Shown piece by piece: positions 34,213-41,478 of a DNA stretch of 41,478 nt. Made by a program: the position numbers and the translations under genes. How positions within the stretch are numbered: position 1 is the stretch's first letter; every line of letters starts with the position of its first letter. The DNA is taken from NCBI GenBank assembly GCA_023412475.1, contig JAEYNR010000066.1:1-41478 (forward strand), written 5' to 3'. The notes beneath the pieces were generated by a model, which saw only the letters and a program-made list of their open reading frames with translations, was not told where the DNA came from and did no database searches. This DNA comes from Fibrobacterota bacterium. Its GTDB lineage: Bacteria > Fibrobacterota > Chitinivibrionia > Chitinivibrionales > Chitinispirillaceae.

Positions 34213-35651
34213 GGGAAAGTGCGGATATCCAGGTATTTTTCAAGAGTACGCGCCCGCTCAAATCCATCTGGGGAAACCTCTACCCTCCAAAGGCCAGACT
34301 GACGGGCCAGAGCCAGAGAGGTCTCACCAGTACACTCTTTCCAGTAGGAAACCGACAGGCAGACAATTTCGCGGGCAATTTCCCGCCGGTCCTGCAGGGG
34401 CTGTTTCAGCGCGGATGTCATTTGATCCAGTGCCGAATCAATGGCATCGAATTCCGCCCTGATCGCCTCTGCATCTGCGGGGGAATTTTTGATTAGTTCG
34501 CAAACTGTCCCATCGAGCCGCTCGATACGTTGTCTGTTGTGTCTGAGTTCTTCTATAAATAACGCGAGCGTCTGTTCCGTTAAAGGTGAATTCCGGAGAG
34601 GGTGAAGAACGAAAACGGTCAGATTCTCATTCCCGATGCTCAGGGGGACTATCTCAACTACAAAGCGACTCTGGTCTCCTCCCGACCCTGAAATTACCGC
34701 CGGAACCCATGACCTGCATACATTCTCTGGCCCATCGCAAAGTTTTCCCGGTAGCGACAAAAGCGTTTTTCCAGATTCAGACTTCAGAAACGTATCTATC
34801 TGTAAACCTCTGAGAGACTCAGTTGTTTTCCCCAAAAGCCTGCAAACATGTTCACTGGCAAATACGATTTCCCCGTTACCCCCGGCCGAGCATACAGGAA
34901 GGGGTACTTTGTTGAGCATTTCTGTTAGTTGGCGTTGAGTATCACGAAGGTGCTGTTCGTGACGAGTGATCTGCTTAAGGTCATTTCGAAGCCGCTCCGA
35001 GTCCAGTAACGAATCGGCAAATCTGCGTGCAACTATAAAGGAAAGTAACGGAATAAAAACGATAAGTGATACTGGTACCAGGAAAATAAAAAAAGGCTTG
35101 CCAGTGCTCAGGATACCCACGGCATCCACAATACCTGCAATAGAACAGGAGGCAGCACCTGCCACAACTAATCGTGAATCAGCACGTTTCAGAATAAGAG
35201 CCCTGATTACAAGATACACCCAGAACAGACATACAAGGCTGACGAGTGCAATGAAACCCCGGAATACTGGATAAAAAACAGAAGGTGGAAGGGTAAAAGC
35301 AAGTGTCGCAGCCAGAGCCATAACTGGAAAGAGCAGCTTAACAATCCATTGCGGGGTATCGAAAGGAAACAGCACCTGCATGAGAAGACCCGTACTCCAG
35401 ATACCCACAGCGAGTGTGGCCATATCGAGGCGAAACAGAAAATTGCCGCTCAGGAAGGGGAAGATTTCTTCAAGAGGAAGCCCGGAGGTGTTGGGGATTA
35501 ACATGTTTATGGCAAAGGCCAGGCACACCAGCGCAAAACATCCACTGGTTCGTTCGCGGGGTCTCAGCGCAAAGAGGATCGCATTGGAAGCTGCGGCAAA
35601 GAGTATTCCTCCAGCCAGGAAAATGTAAAAATAACTATGCCAATTAACCAT
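34152..35651 (-). CDS. Seven-helix membrane protein with PAS domain, apparently frameshifted near its C-terminus
   Basis: This 499-aa frame begins with about seven membrane helices (residues about 5-215). A coiled linker (RFADSLLDSERLRNDLKQITRHEQHLRDTQRQLTEML) and a PAS-like domain (about 245-350; PLPVCSAGGNGEIVFASEHVCRLLG) follow. A helical region then leads to the segment SYWKECTGETSLALARQSGLWRVEVSPDGFERARTLEKYL. I recall that last pattern (YW..TG....LAE.SGLW.V....R.RTLDKYL) from the C-termini of PAS-containing regulators. No histidine kinase ATPase or GGDEF motif is visible. The last about 20 residues are out of frame relative to a coherent continuation at 34006-34212. The signal sensed is unknown. 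Confidence 0.75.
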   Translation of the reverse strand: MVNWHSYFYIFLAGGILFAAASNAILFALRPRERTSGCFALVCLAFAINMLIPNTSGLPLEEIFPFLSGNFLFRLDMATLAVGIWSTGLLMQVLFPFDTPQWIVKLLFPVMALAATLAFTLPPSVFYPVFRGFIALVSLVCLFWVYLVIRALILKRADSRLVVAGAASCSIAGIVDAVGILSTGKPFFIFLVPVSLIVFIPLLSFIVARRFADSLLDSERLRNDLKQITRHEQHLRDTQRQLTEMLNKVPLPVCSAGGNGEIVFASEHVCRLLGKTTESLRGLQIDTFLKSESGKTLLSLPGKLCDGPENVCRSWVPAVISGSGGDQSRFVVEIVPLSIGNENLTVFVLHPLRNSPLTEQTLALFIEELRHNRQRIERLDGTVCELIKNSPADAEAIRAEFDAIDSALDQMTSALKQPLQDRREIAREIVCLSVSYWKECTGETSLALARQSGLWRVEVSPDGFERARTLEKYLDIRTFPRVPPMSSTSHTRPPFCPMK

Positions 35652-36062
35652 GAACAGTTATATACCTTATTGATTATTGTAAGGCAATAAAAAATAAATT
35701 TCTTGTAAACAATTATGTTTCAGGGTGTACTTCTCCTCATTGTGTTACACTTCCAAGGGATCGTTTGAATCATCTCTGAAGAACTTTTGGCAGATCTGCT
35801 CTGACAGCATTGAATTCAAAACAAAGAAGAATGAAATGATTCTCATTCAAGGTAAAACGTTTCAATTTACAAGATCCAAATTACAGTAATGAAGCAATTA
35901 TAGGGATTCGGGGACATGGTGGATTTGACAGTTCAGGCCATTTTGGGCAATAGCTGTATTGATTTCAACACATTGCACCAGGTAAACTACCCGGTGCAGT
36001 AGGAGCATCTTACAGTTAACACTCCTTTTCATCCGGGTATGATCTTTCTGAACTCTGCATCC
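35652..36062. other. Intergenic region with a palindrome, no gene
   Basis: At 35974-35998, TGCACC-A-GGTA-AAC-TACC-C-GGTGCA forms a near-perfect palindrome with one A/C mismatch, 65 bp after the purC stop. It lacks a T-run on the purC strand, so it may be a weak terminator or a protein site. Nothing else is recognised. Confidence 0.5.
35974..35998 (-). terminator. Hairpin downstream of purC
   Basis: A 10-bp stem interrupted by one mismatch, loop AAC. It is the only strong hairpin after purC, but there is no U-tract. Confidence 0.35.
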
Positions 36063-36749
36063 TTAGTCTTCGAGCATTATTTTTTCAAGCGTTAACGGTT
36101 CAATATATTCACCGTCTTTATAAGCCCTCATATTTCCACCCGAAATTTCATCAATCAAAACGATGCTGTTGTCCGGTTTAACCCGTCCAAATTCAAGTTT
36201 TATATCATAAAGCTCGAGTCCCTTTTCAGCCAGCTCCGATTTGATACTTCCGGATATGCGCTTGGTAAGTTCCTTAAGAGTTGCATATTCTTCTTTAGTA
36301 AGAATTCCCAACATCTCAAGCCCATCATCGGTAATCGGGGGATCATTTCTTGCGTCATCTTTGAGCGTAATTTCGACAAATGCATCAAGCGGATCTCCAT
36401 CCTTTGCATACATTCCATAACGGCGAATGAAACTGCCAACAGCTCTGTACCTGCAGATTACTTCAATACCCTTCCCGAATACCTCTGCAGGTCTCACTGT
36501 CATACTGGCTTCATCGATATTGGCATCAATATAGTGAGTAGGGATACCCTGATCACGCAGTTTTTCAAAGAACAGTTTCGTCAATCTGAGCCCTGCTCTT
36601 CCTGCCCCCTCAATGGTGAGCCCCACAGTATTTGCACCCGGATCGAATTTTCCATCCTCTCCGGTAACATCATCCTTGAATTTTAAAAGGTAATTCCCAT
36701 TTTCAAGCTCATATACATCCTTTGTTTTACCTTTTTTTACAAGTTTCAT
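36063..36749 (-). CDS. purC: Phosphoribosylaminoimidazole-succinocarboxamide (SAICAR) synthase
   Basis: The start at ATG 36749 (MKLVKKGKTKDVYELENG, 228 aa) matches the family N-terminus; a TTG three codons earlier is possible but leaves almost no spacing to AAAGG. SAICAR synthase joins CAIR and aspartate using ATP in purine synthesis. Visible motifs are GKTKDVYE (ATP loop), CRYRAVGSFIRRYG (36-kDa family signature), VEITLKDDARNDPPI and DIKLEFGR near the metal site, and IVLIDEISGGNMR. Note DEISGG-N-M, where many members have DEISPD. It is not linked to other pur genes here. Confidence 0.96.
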   Translation of the reverse strand: MKLVKKGKTKDVYELENGNYLLKFKDDVTGEDGKFDPGANTVGLTIEGAGRAGLRLTKLFFEKLRDQGIPTHYIDANIDEASMTVRPAEVFGKGIEVICRYRAVGSFIRRYGMYAKDGDPLDAFVEITLKDDARNDPPITDDGLEMLGILTKEEYATLKELTKRISGSIKSELAEKGLELYDIKLEFGRVKPDNSIVLIDEISGGNMRAYKDGEYIEPLTLEKIMLED

Positions 36750-37065
36750 ACCTGGCAATACCTTTCGGGTAAAATGTGAGATTTGAAAGATGAAAAAATA
36801 ATTTTAGGTCTTAATAGTATGCAGAGTTTTAATACAAAATCGTATCCTTTTCTGAATATTTCCGTGCTCCAGTTGAACTGGCTACTGAGATAGTTTCGGA
36901 TGAATGGATATAAAACCCTCCCCCTGGCTATCTTAATACAATGATTTTTTATGGATATCTGTTATTTAAAAGCAATTTTAAAACGTATCAGCTATCTATC
37001 ATTAAAAAGCAGACAAAAACATCTACGATAAATAAGAATTAACACCAAAACAATATCTAATCAGA
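36750..37065. other. Intergenic region between divergent purC and barrel genes
   Basis: An AT-rich 316 bp with no gene or recognisable site. No Shine-Dalgarno precedes the ATG at 37066. Confidence 0.45.
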
Positions 37066-38604
37066 ATGTTTTTTTTCCACCTTCCCTCGGTCAGCGGTGC
37101 CCTTATTGAAGCTAATCCAGGAATTATGCGCCCTGCAGATCAAAGACTGGTACCCAGGCCAGAACTGGTTATTGATTTTGGCAACAGAAGCGCAGAGCTG
37201 CTTTTTTCGCTCAAGACTAAAAATAAAAAAAAACGAGCCCTGCAGCTTGGTTTCACAGGCGCAAATTGGAAATTGCTTCAATACATGCGGATTCATTATG
37301 GCATAAAAAAAGAAGCTGCACTTGGTCCTGGTTTACCAATTAGTTTTGGTAATCTTACTCTTTCAGGACAATATGAATCCCAAAATTTGCTCTATGAGAT
37401 ATTTGGATGGTTTGCGTGGGATGAATATTCAGGATATTCGGCTGACATGGAGTCTAACATTTTTCCATGGGGCATGGTTGGAGTTGGTTTGCGTCCAGGT
37501 AAAAATGGAAAATGGAAATTCTTTGCCGGAGGATCTCATCAGTATTTTTCAGAGGGCAAACGATTCGGAAACGTATCACGACTTAAAACATCATTTCTTA
37601 ACAATGCAAATACAGCCATCAGATTTACTCCAATATCAAATAAATTAATAAACGTCGATTTTGAAGGCAGATTTGAACATAAGGAATGGCGTGGAGATGT
37701 CTTTCAGAGTGACTACTCGGGCAGCAATCAACTAATATATCAGGATGGTAAGGAGGACGTATTTTCTTTGCACAGCAACACTCAGTTGAATTTAGGAAAT
37801 CTGAGTATAAAGAACAACCTTCTTTTTTCATCCCGTTTTTTTGAAGGTAAACCAGTGCTTTCATTCGATCCGGGAGTTTTTCTCAGTTGGAACATGTGGA
37901 GATTTCTTATCGGCTTAAATGTCGGGAAGGTAACAAGTTTTGCTGATTTCCGTGAGTTACCTGATGACAATTTCAGAAAAATCAAACTTACAACAACAAT
38001 CCTTTCTATGCCTTTAAAGTATCGCAACAGAAGTTTAGATATCACAATACAGCCTTACCTGCGATTTCAGGATCGGCTTCCAGGCACAAAACCGGTTCTT
38101 TTTATCTGGGACACATCCGCAACAAGTGGATTTTCAGCCAAGGGCCTCGAAACAACCATGAACTATGATTTGACCCGTTGGATATCCCTATACTCCAGTA
38201 TCAGTTTATCAGATGCTCACAGACTCAGAGGTGAAGAGAAATTTATCTATGAATGGAAATCTCCATTCTCATCCAAAAGCAGTGTTCATTTAAACTTTTT
38301 CAGAGAAATGTTGCATTTTTATTTCAGTTGGAATAATAGAAGCGGTAACTGCTATTATGATTTATTATCAGGAAGCCATACGCCTCTGCCAACAGTCAGC
38401 ACTCATGATCTAAGCATTCAGATACGATACCCAGACATTAAAGACCGTTATTACACCAGATTCAATGGTTATATAACTTTTCATAATTTTTTCAATCAGA
38501 CTACTACCAGAGATTATTACTGGAATTCAAAGTGGGAGATGATTCCAATAGAGACAGATGGTATTTTTCTGACCTTTGGCTTAAAGGCCGCATTGCGATT
38601 TTAA
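37066..38604 (+). CDS. Outer-membrane beta-barrel protein, possibly N-terminally truncated
   Basis: A 512-aa frame of nearly continuous amphipathic strands (e.g. RIHYGIKKEAALGPGLPISFGNLTLSGQYESQNLLYEIFGWFAWDEYSG) ends in TFGLKAALRF with terminal Phe, the barrel signature. The start MFFFHLPSVSG has no Shine-Dalgarno and only a very short hydrophobic stretch. A stop lies just 10 codons upstream in frame, so the signal peptide and any plug or periplasmic domain seem to be missing. It may be a decaying TonB-receptor-like or transporter barrel. The next sequence downstream is a clear pseudogene, supporting local decay. Confidence 0.6.
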   Translation: MFFFHLPSVSGALIEANPGIMRPADQRLVPRPELVIDFGNRSAELLFSLKTKNKKKRALQLGFTGANWKLLQYMRIHYGIKKEAALGPGLPISFGNLTLSGQYESQNLLYEIFGWFAWDEYSGYSADMESNIFPWGMVGVGLRPGKNGKWKFFAGGSHQYFSEGKRFGNVSRLKTSFLNNANTAIRFTPISNKLINVDFEGRFEHKEWRGDVFQSDYSGSNQLIYQDGKEDVFSLHSNTQLNLGNLSIKNNLLFSSRFFEGKPVLSFDPGVFLSWNMWRFLIGLNVGKVTSFADFRELPDDNFRKIKLTTTILSMPLKYRNRSLDITIQPYLRFQDRLPGTKPVLFIWDTSATSGFSAKGLETTMNYDLTRWISLYSSISLSDAHRLRGEEKFIYEWKSPFSSKSSVHLNFFREMLHFYFSWNNRSGNCYYDLLSGSHTPLPTVSTHDLSIQIRYPDIKDRYYTRFNGYITFHNFFNQTTTRDYYWNSKWEMIPIETDGIFLTFGLKAALRF

Positions 38605-38620
38605 ATTTCACAAACAGGTA

Positions 38621-39125
38621 ATGGACCGGGATAACTCCAAAAATAAGATAACACTTATCAGGCATGGAAAGCCGCTGATCCATAACCATTACTCTTCATT
38701 TTCAATTATCTCAGGTCGAGAGATATTGAACAATATGTAAGTGAATGGAACAACTGTGAACTGAGCAGTAAAAATGAGTTTCCATTTTCCCTGAAGAACG
38801 CTATCTCCGATGGTGATTTATTTCTTTGCAGTGGCCTCAGAAGAACTCGTGAATCTCTTCAAATGTTAGGCATCACAAATTTTAAATTCAATGATCTGTT
38901 TAATGAAGCAGACTTACCTTATGGAATTGGCAAGAGAATTAAATTACCATTAATAATCTGGCTGATTACCCTTCGATTGTTTTGGAGATGCGGTTTCTTT
39001 TACAATTCTGAATCTTATACGGATTTTATTGCGCGAACAGGAAAGGCTGTTGATTTTCTTGAAAATGAGAAGAAAGCAAAACATATTGTTTTAATGGCCC
39101 AATGATCCATGGTTTCTTGGGGTAA
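38621..39125 (+). pseudogene. Histidine phosphatase (phosphoglycerate mutase-like) pseudogene
   Basis: ATG 38621 opens a frame with ITLIRHGKP, the RHG catalytic motif of the histidine phosphatase superfamily, but stops at 38738-38740. The homologous continuation is one frame over from about 38722 (DIEQYVSEWNN ... DLFLCSGLRRTRESLQMLG) and runs to a stop at 39105. A third-frame scrap reading HGFLG follows at 39108, where the family's second His (GHG) would be. Two frame disruptions in 500 bp indicate a dead gene rather than one sequencing slip. Confidence 0.75.
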
Positions 39126-39378
39126 CACCCCGATTGTTGCAATACAGATGCCCGACTCGTCAGTTTGTAATGATTACTCTTGGCGTTTTGTACTCAATGC
39201 ATCATAAGAATTTATAAATAGTAAGAATAAAACCAGTACTGATTGAATACACTGGAATACGAAAAAATCTTCAACAGACAATTTTACCTTGAAAGTTTCC
39301 ATCAGTGCAGTATATTAATATTGTTACTGGCATGTTCAATATAACGCTAAAATGCACCACACATCCTAAGGAGTAATT

Positions 39379-39459
39379 ATGGGAAAGCATATCATACGCC
39401 TGTCCCGAAGGTCCACCCGTTCACTCTACCAGCTTTCCATGAGAATTCTTGTCAAATGA
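39379..39459 (+). CDS. 26-codon micro-ORF overlapping the radical SAM gene
   Basis: ATG 39379 is preceded by AAGGAG with 6-base spacing, the best Shine-Dalgarno in this region. The 26-residue product begins MGKHIIRLSRRSTRS and ends in SMRILVK. It is strongly basic (Arg/Lys-rich), has one Tyr, one His and no Cys. Its TGA overlaps the ATG of the radical SAM gene in the arrangement ATGA at 39456-39459, so translation is probably coupled. It could be a leader peptide for coupling, a modified-peptide precursor, or the stub of a decayed partner gene. Confidence 0.5.
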   Translation: MGKHIIRLSRRSTRSLYQLSMRILVK

Positions 39460-40550
39460 CCAGTATCGACAAAATACCTGTAACAAAGAAAATTGCGCTA
39501 AGGTTGTTTTCCGCAAAACGTAAAGCAGATGCACGCTTGCATGAACTGCAGTACCTGTTCTGGGAATGCACTCTTCGCTGCAACATGGCATGTCTTCATT
39601 GCGGAAGCGACTGCGTACGCGATTCATCTACACCAGACATGCCGATCAGGGACTTTACAAATATTCTTGATCGGATAAGCGAACACACCGACCCGGCAAA
39701 GGTTGTCGTGGCGATCACCGGCGGTGAACCTCTTATGCGTGATGATCTGCCTGAGGCCGGTAACGAGATTGCCAGAAGAGGCTTTCGCTGGGGAATGGTC
39801 ACCAACGGATATTTACTCAACAATAACAAAATGAAAGAACTGGTGCGGTCCGGTATCCGATACCTGACAATCAGCTTTGATGGTCTTGAAGAAACGCATA
39901 ACTGGCTGCGCGGCAGAAAAGATGCATACACTTACGCATGCGATGCGATAAAATATGCTTCAGAGGCACGGAACAGTTCAGGCCTGTCCTTTGATGTTGT
40001 CACTTGTGTCAACCAAAGAAATATTGGTCAACTGGAGCAGATGAAAAAAGTATTGATGGATCTTAAAATGCCTGCATGGCGTCTGGGAACTATTTTTGCC
40101 AAGGGACGCGCATCCAGAAATAATGAGTTGACGCTTAATCGTGAGCAACTCTATCAACTGCTGGATTTTATCGTAACTACACAGAAGGAAGGTAACATTT
40201 TCACAACCTTTGGGTGTGACAGTTTTCTTGGCAGATATGAAATGGAGGTTCGTCCAAGGCCATTTTTCTGCTGGGCAGGGATAAATATCGGATCAGTTCT
40301 TGTTGATGGATCAATCTCTGCCTGCCCATCACTGCGAGCCGATTACATTCAAGGCAATATCTATAAAGATGATTTTATGGATGTCTGGAATAACCGTTTT
40401 CAGGTGATGCGTAATCGCAGATGGTTAAAACAGGGTGAGTGTGCAGACTGCCCGGTTTGGAATCTCTGCCTTGGAAACGGGCTTCACCTTCGCCGCGAAA
40501 GTGACCTCAAACTGCTGAGCTGCCATTACAGAGAAATGACAGATTGCTAA
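39456..40550 (+). CDS. Radical SAM/SPASM protein (rSAM/lipoprotein-system type)
   Basis: This 364-aa cytoplasmic enzyme starts at the ATG of an ATGA overlap with a micro-ORF. The radical SAM cluster motif is C42-x3-C46-x2-C49 (WECTLRCNMACLHCGSDC), followed by AITGGEPLMRDD (SAM-binding GGE) and LTISFDGLEETHNWLRG. The C-terminal SPASM cysteines are in FFCWAGINIG, SISACPSL, ECADCPVWNLCLG and LSCHYREMTDC. The FWECTLRCN...CGSDC block fits the TIGR04133-like group I remember from rSAM/lipoprotein pairs. No lipoprotein partner is found nearby. Such enzymes usually modify a peptide; the substrate here is unknown. Confidence 0.88.
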   Translation: MTSIDKIPVTKKIALRLFSAKRKADARLHELQYLFWECTLRCNMACLHCGSDCVRDSSTPDMPIRDFTNILDRISEHTDPAKVVVAITGGEPLMRDDLPEAGNEIARRGFRWGMVTNGYLLNNNKMKELVRSGIRYLTISFDGLEETHNWLRGRKDAYTYACDAIKYASEARNSSGLSFDVVTCVNQRNIGQLEQMKKVLMDLKMPAWRLGTIFAKGRASRNNELTLNREQLYQLLDFIVTTQKEGNIFTTFGCDSFLGRYEMEVRPRPFFCWAGINIGSVLVDGSISACPSLRADYIQGNIYKDDFMDVWNNRFQVMRNRRWLKQGECADCPVWNLCLGNGLHLRRESDLKLLSCHYREMTDC

Positions 40551-41286
40551 CGAGGAAATTGACATACAACCAGTAAAAGCAGTTTCATCGTAAGGCATGT
40601 CAATAAAATTACTGATACATTCAATTTATCTTTCGGCTGAATTTATTTGTTACAATTTTGCAACTCAAAAAAAGGCTCCCCTAGTGTACTTTGGCAGAAA
40701 TGCAAGGTTTAATTATTTGCAGGCCGTCAAAACTGTAATCTTTCTGATACCTGTCAGTATTGACATGTTGTTAAATTATAATGTTTAATATTGATATCAG
40801 ATTTTTTATTGGTGGTTCAGGACACACAAGTCATAACTATTATCTTAGACAGTATTTTAATTACTGTCAAGGTGACATAACCATATATGCCCTGCAAAAA
40901 CGTTATGTGGGCAAACGGGACGATTTGACAGAGTCCAGTTGATCGGTATTAACAGAAATGTTTCAGGCCCCCCCTGGTGTAAATTACCGGTTATTGAAGA
41001 AAACCTGGGATGGAACGGTCCTATAGTCCGCGCATTTCACAACAGCAAAATGCGGGAGCTGATATGCATCGACAGTACCGGCACAATTATTTCACGTGGT
41101 GTACCCGGAACCGGGATCATAGAAAATCTAAAAACATCAGCATCGCAGTAATTGGGCATCCAGTATGTAATCCAAACTGCTTTACTATAGCATTAAGAAC
41201 CTTATCCCCGAGACAAACGCTCTAACACGCATTACAGTGTTGATCATGGTACATGAAAGCCTGCAATTGACTTGTCAATATAATGA
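40551..41286. other. Gene-poor stretch with possible protein remnant
   Basis: No intact gene is supported. A frame ending at 41151 (GINRNVSGPPWCKLPVIEEN ... GTIISRGVPGTGIIENL) looks protein-like but lacks a start or Shine-Dalgarno, and a stop lies about 25 codons before its possible TTG start. It could be a remnant. A 63-codon frame at 40597-40788 is likewise unsupported. Confidence 0.4.
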
Positions 41287-41287
41287 A

Positions 41288-41478
41288 ACGAAAATGTCTT
41301 TCGTTTCAGCCGATCAGATTTCCATTTCAGCCGATCAGATTTCCATTTCAGCCGATCTAATTGCCATTTCAGCCGATCTAATTGCCATTTAAGCCGATCT
41401 AATTGCCATTTAAGCCGATCTAATTGCCATTTAAGCCGATCTAATTGCCATTTAAGCCGATCTAATTGCCATTTAAGC
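41288..41478. repeat. 21-bp tandem array continuing past the right edge
   Basis: GCCGATC recurs exactly every 21 bp at 41309, 41330, 41351, 41372, 41393, 41414, 41435, 41456, and begins again at 41477. The variable part changes in order along the array: CAGATTTCCATTTCA in the first two units, TAATTGCCATTTCA in the next two (the fourth already ends in AA), then TAATTGCCATTTAA to the edge. A degenerate unit precedes at 41288. No frame is evident. The exact period and GCCGATC core resemble the multiple terminal repeats of IS21-family elements, but no istA/istB is visible in the window. Confidence 0.9.

Noticed and set aside
35829..35848. Fur-box-like palindrome GAATGAAATGATTCTCATTC
   Set aside because: It resembles the Fur consensus only loosely and is about 180 bp upstream of a gene with no iron link.
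40939..41151. 70-codon frame with TTG start
   Set aside because: Protein-like in places, but it has no Shine-Dalgarno and no recognisable family, so it is recorded only as a possible remnant.

Overview
The window looks like a chromosomal segment of a Gram-negative, low-to-mid GC, anaerobic or microaerophilic bacterium, probably a polysaccharide degrader of the Fibrobacterota (Chitinivibrionia-like) or a relative. The taxonomy is inferred from three things. Several secreted proteins end in a beta-rich tail resembling a type IX secretion (T9SS) sorting domain. Outer-membrane beta-barrels are numerous. Oxygen and nitrosative defence (encapsulin-ferritin, class I Hcp) sits beside carbohydrate-active proteins. 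No rRNA, tRNA, CRISPR array, prophage or complete transposase gene was seen.

Layout. 1-3900: an edge-truncated gene; an encapsulated-ferritin/encapsulin operon bracketed by two REP-like repeats; a 750-bp non-coding satellite; an unrecognised helical protein. 4.4-7.3 kb: a DUF302-like protein, engB and a solitary trpD. 7.5-11.6 kb (minus): an apparent three-gene operon of a tailed secreted protein, a YVTN-propeller di-heme cytochrome and an outer-membrane barrel. 12.2-17.2 kb (plus): a divergent GH10-like protein and a large secreted propeller/c-heme protein related to the hydrazine synthase alpha-subunit fold, both tailed. 18-24.5 kb: a TPR-GT41 (OGT-like) glycosyltransferase, an hcp plus BFD-like ferredoxin operon behind an FNR/HcpR-type palindrome, and a DUF4832-like secreted protein. 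24.6-30.7 kb (minus): gdhA followed by a GAF-like/PPDK_N/nucleotidyltransferase fusion, and a CaCA cation exchanger. 31.7-34 kb: a porin with a miniature PstS-like protein, and an orphan sorting tail. 34-41.5 kb: a frameshifted membrane PAS protein, purC, a barrel without a clear signal peptide, a broken histidine phosphatase, a radical SAM/SPASM enzyme translationally coupled to a 26-codon ORF, and a 21-bp tandem array running off the right edge.

The intergenic DNA is unusually structured. It holds four 44-nt hairpins of constant length, with paired changes at the inner stem in two of them; a ~175-bp satellite built on a ~22-bp AGCTT period; a 22-bp triplicate; the 21-bp terminal array; REP-like palindromes; and two other dispersed repeat families.

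The best candidates for new biology are the radical SAM gene with its overlapping micro-ORF, the GAF/PPDK_N/nucleotidyltransferase protein beside gdhA, the secreted c-heme propeller systems at 7.5-17.2 kb, and the 44-nt hairpin family. All functional calls come from reading motifs by eye; no database search was run.
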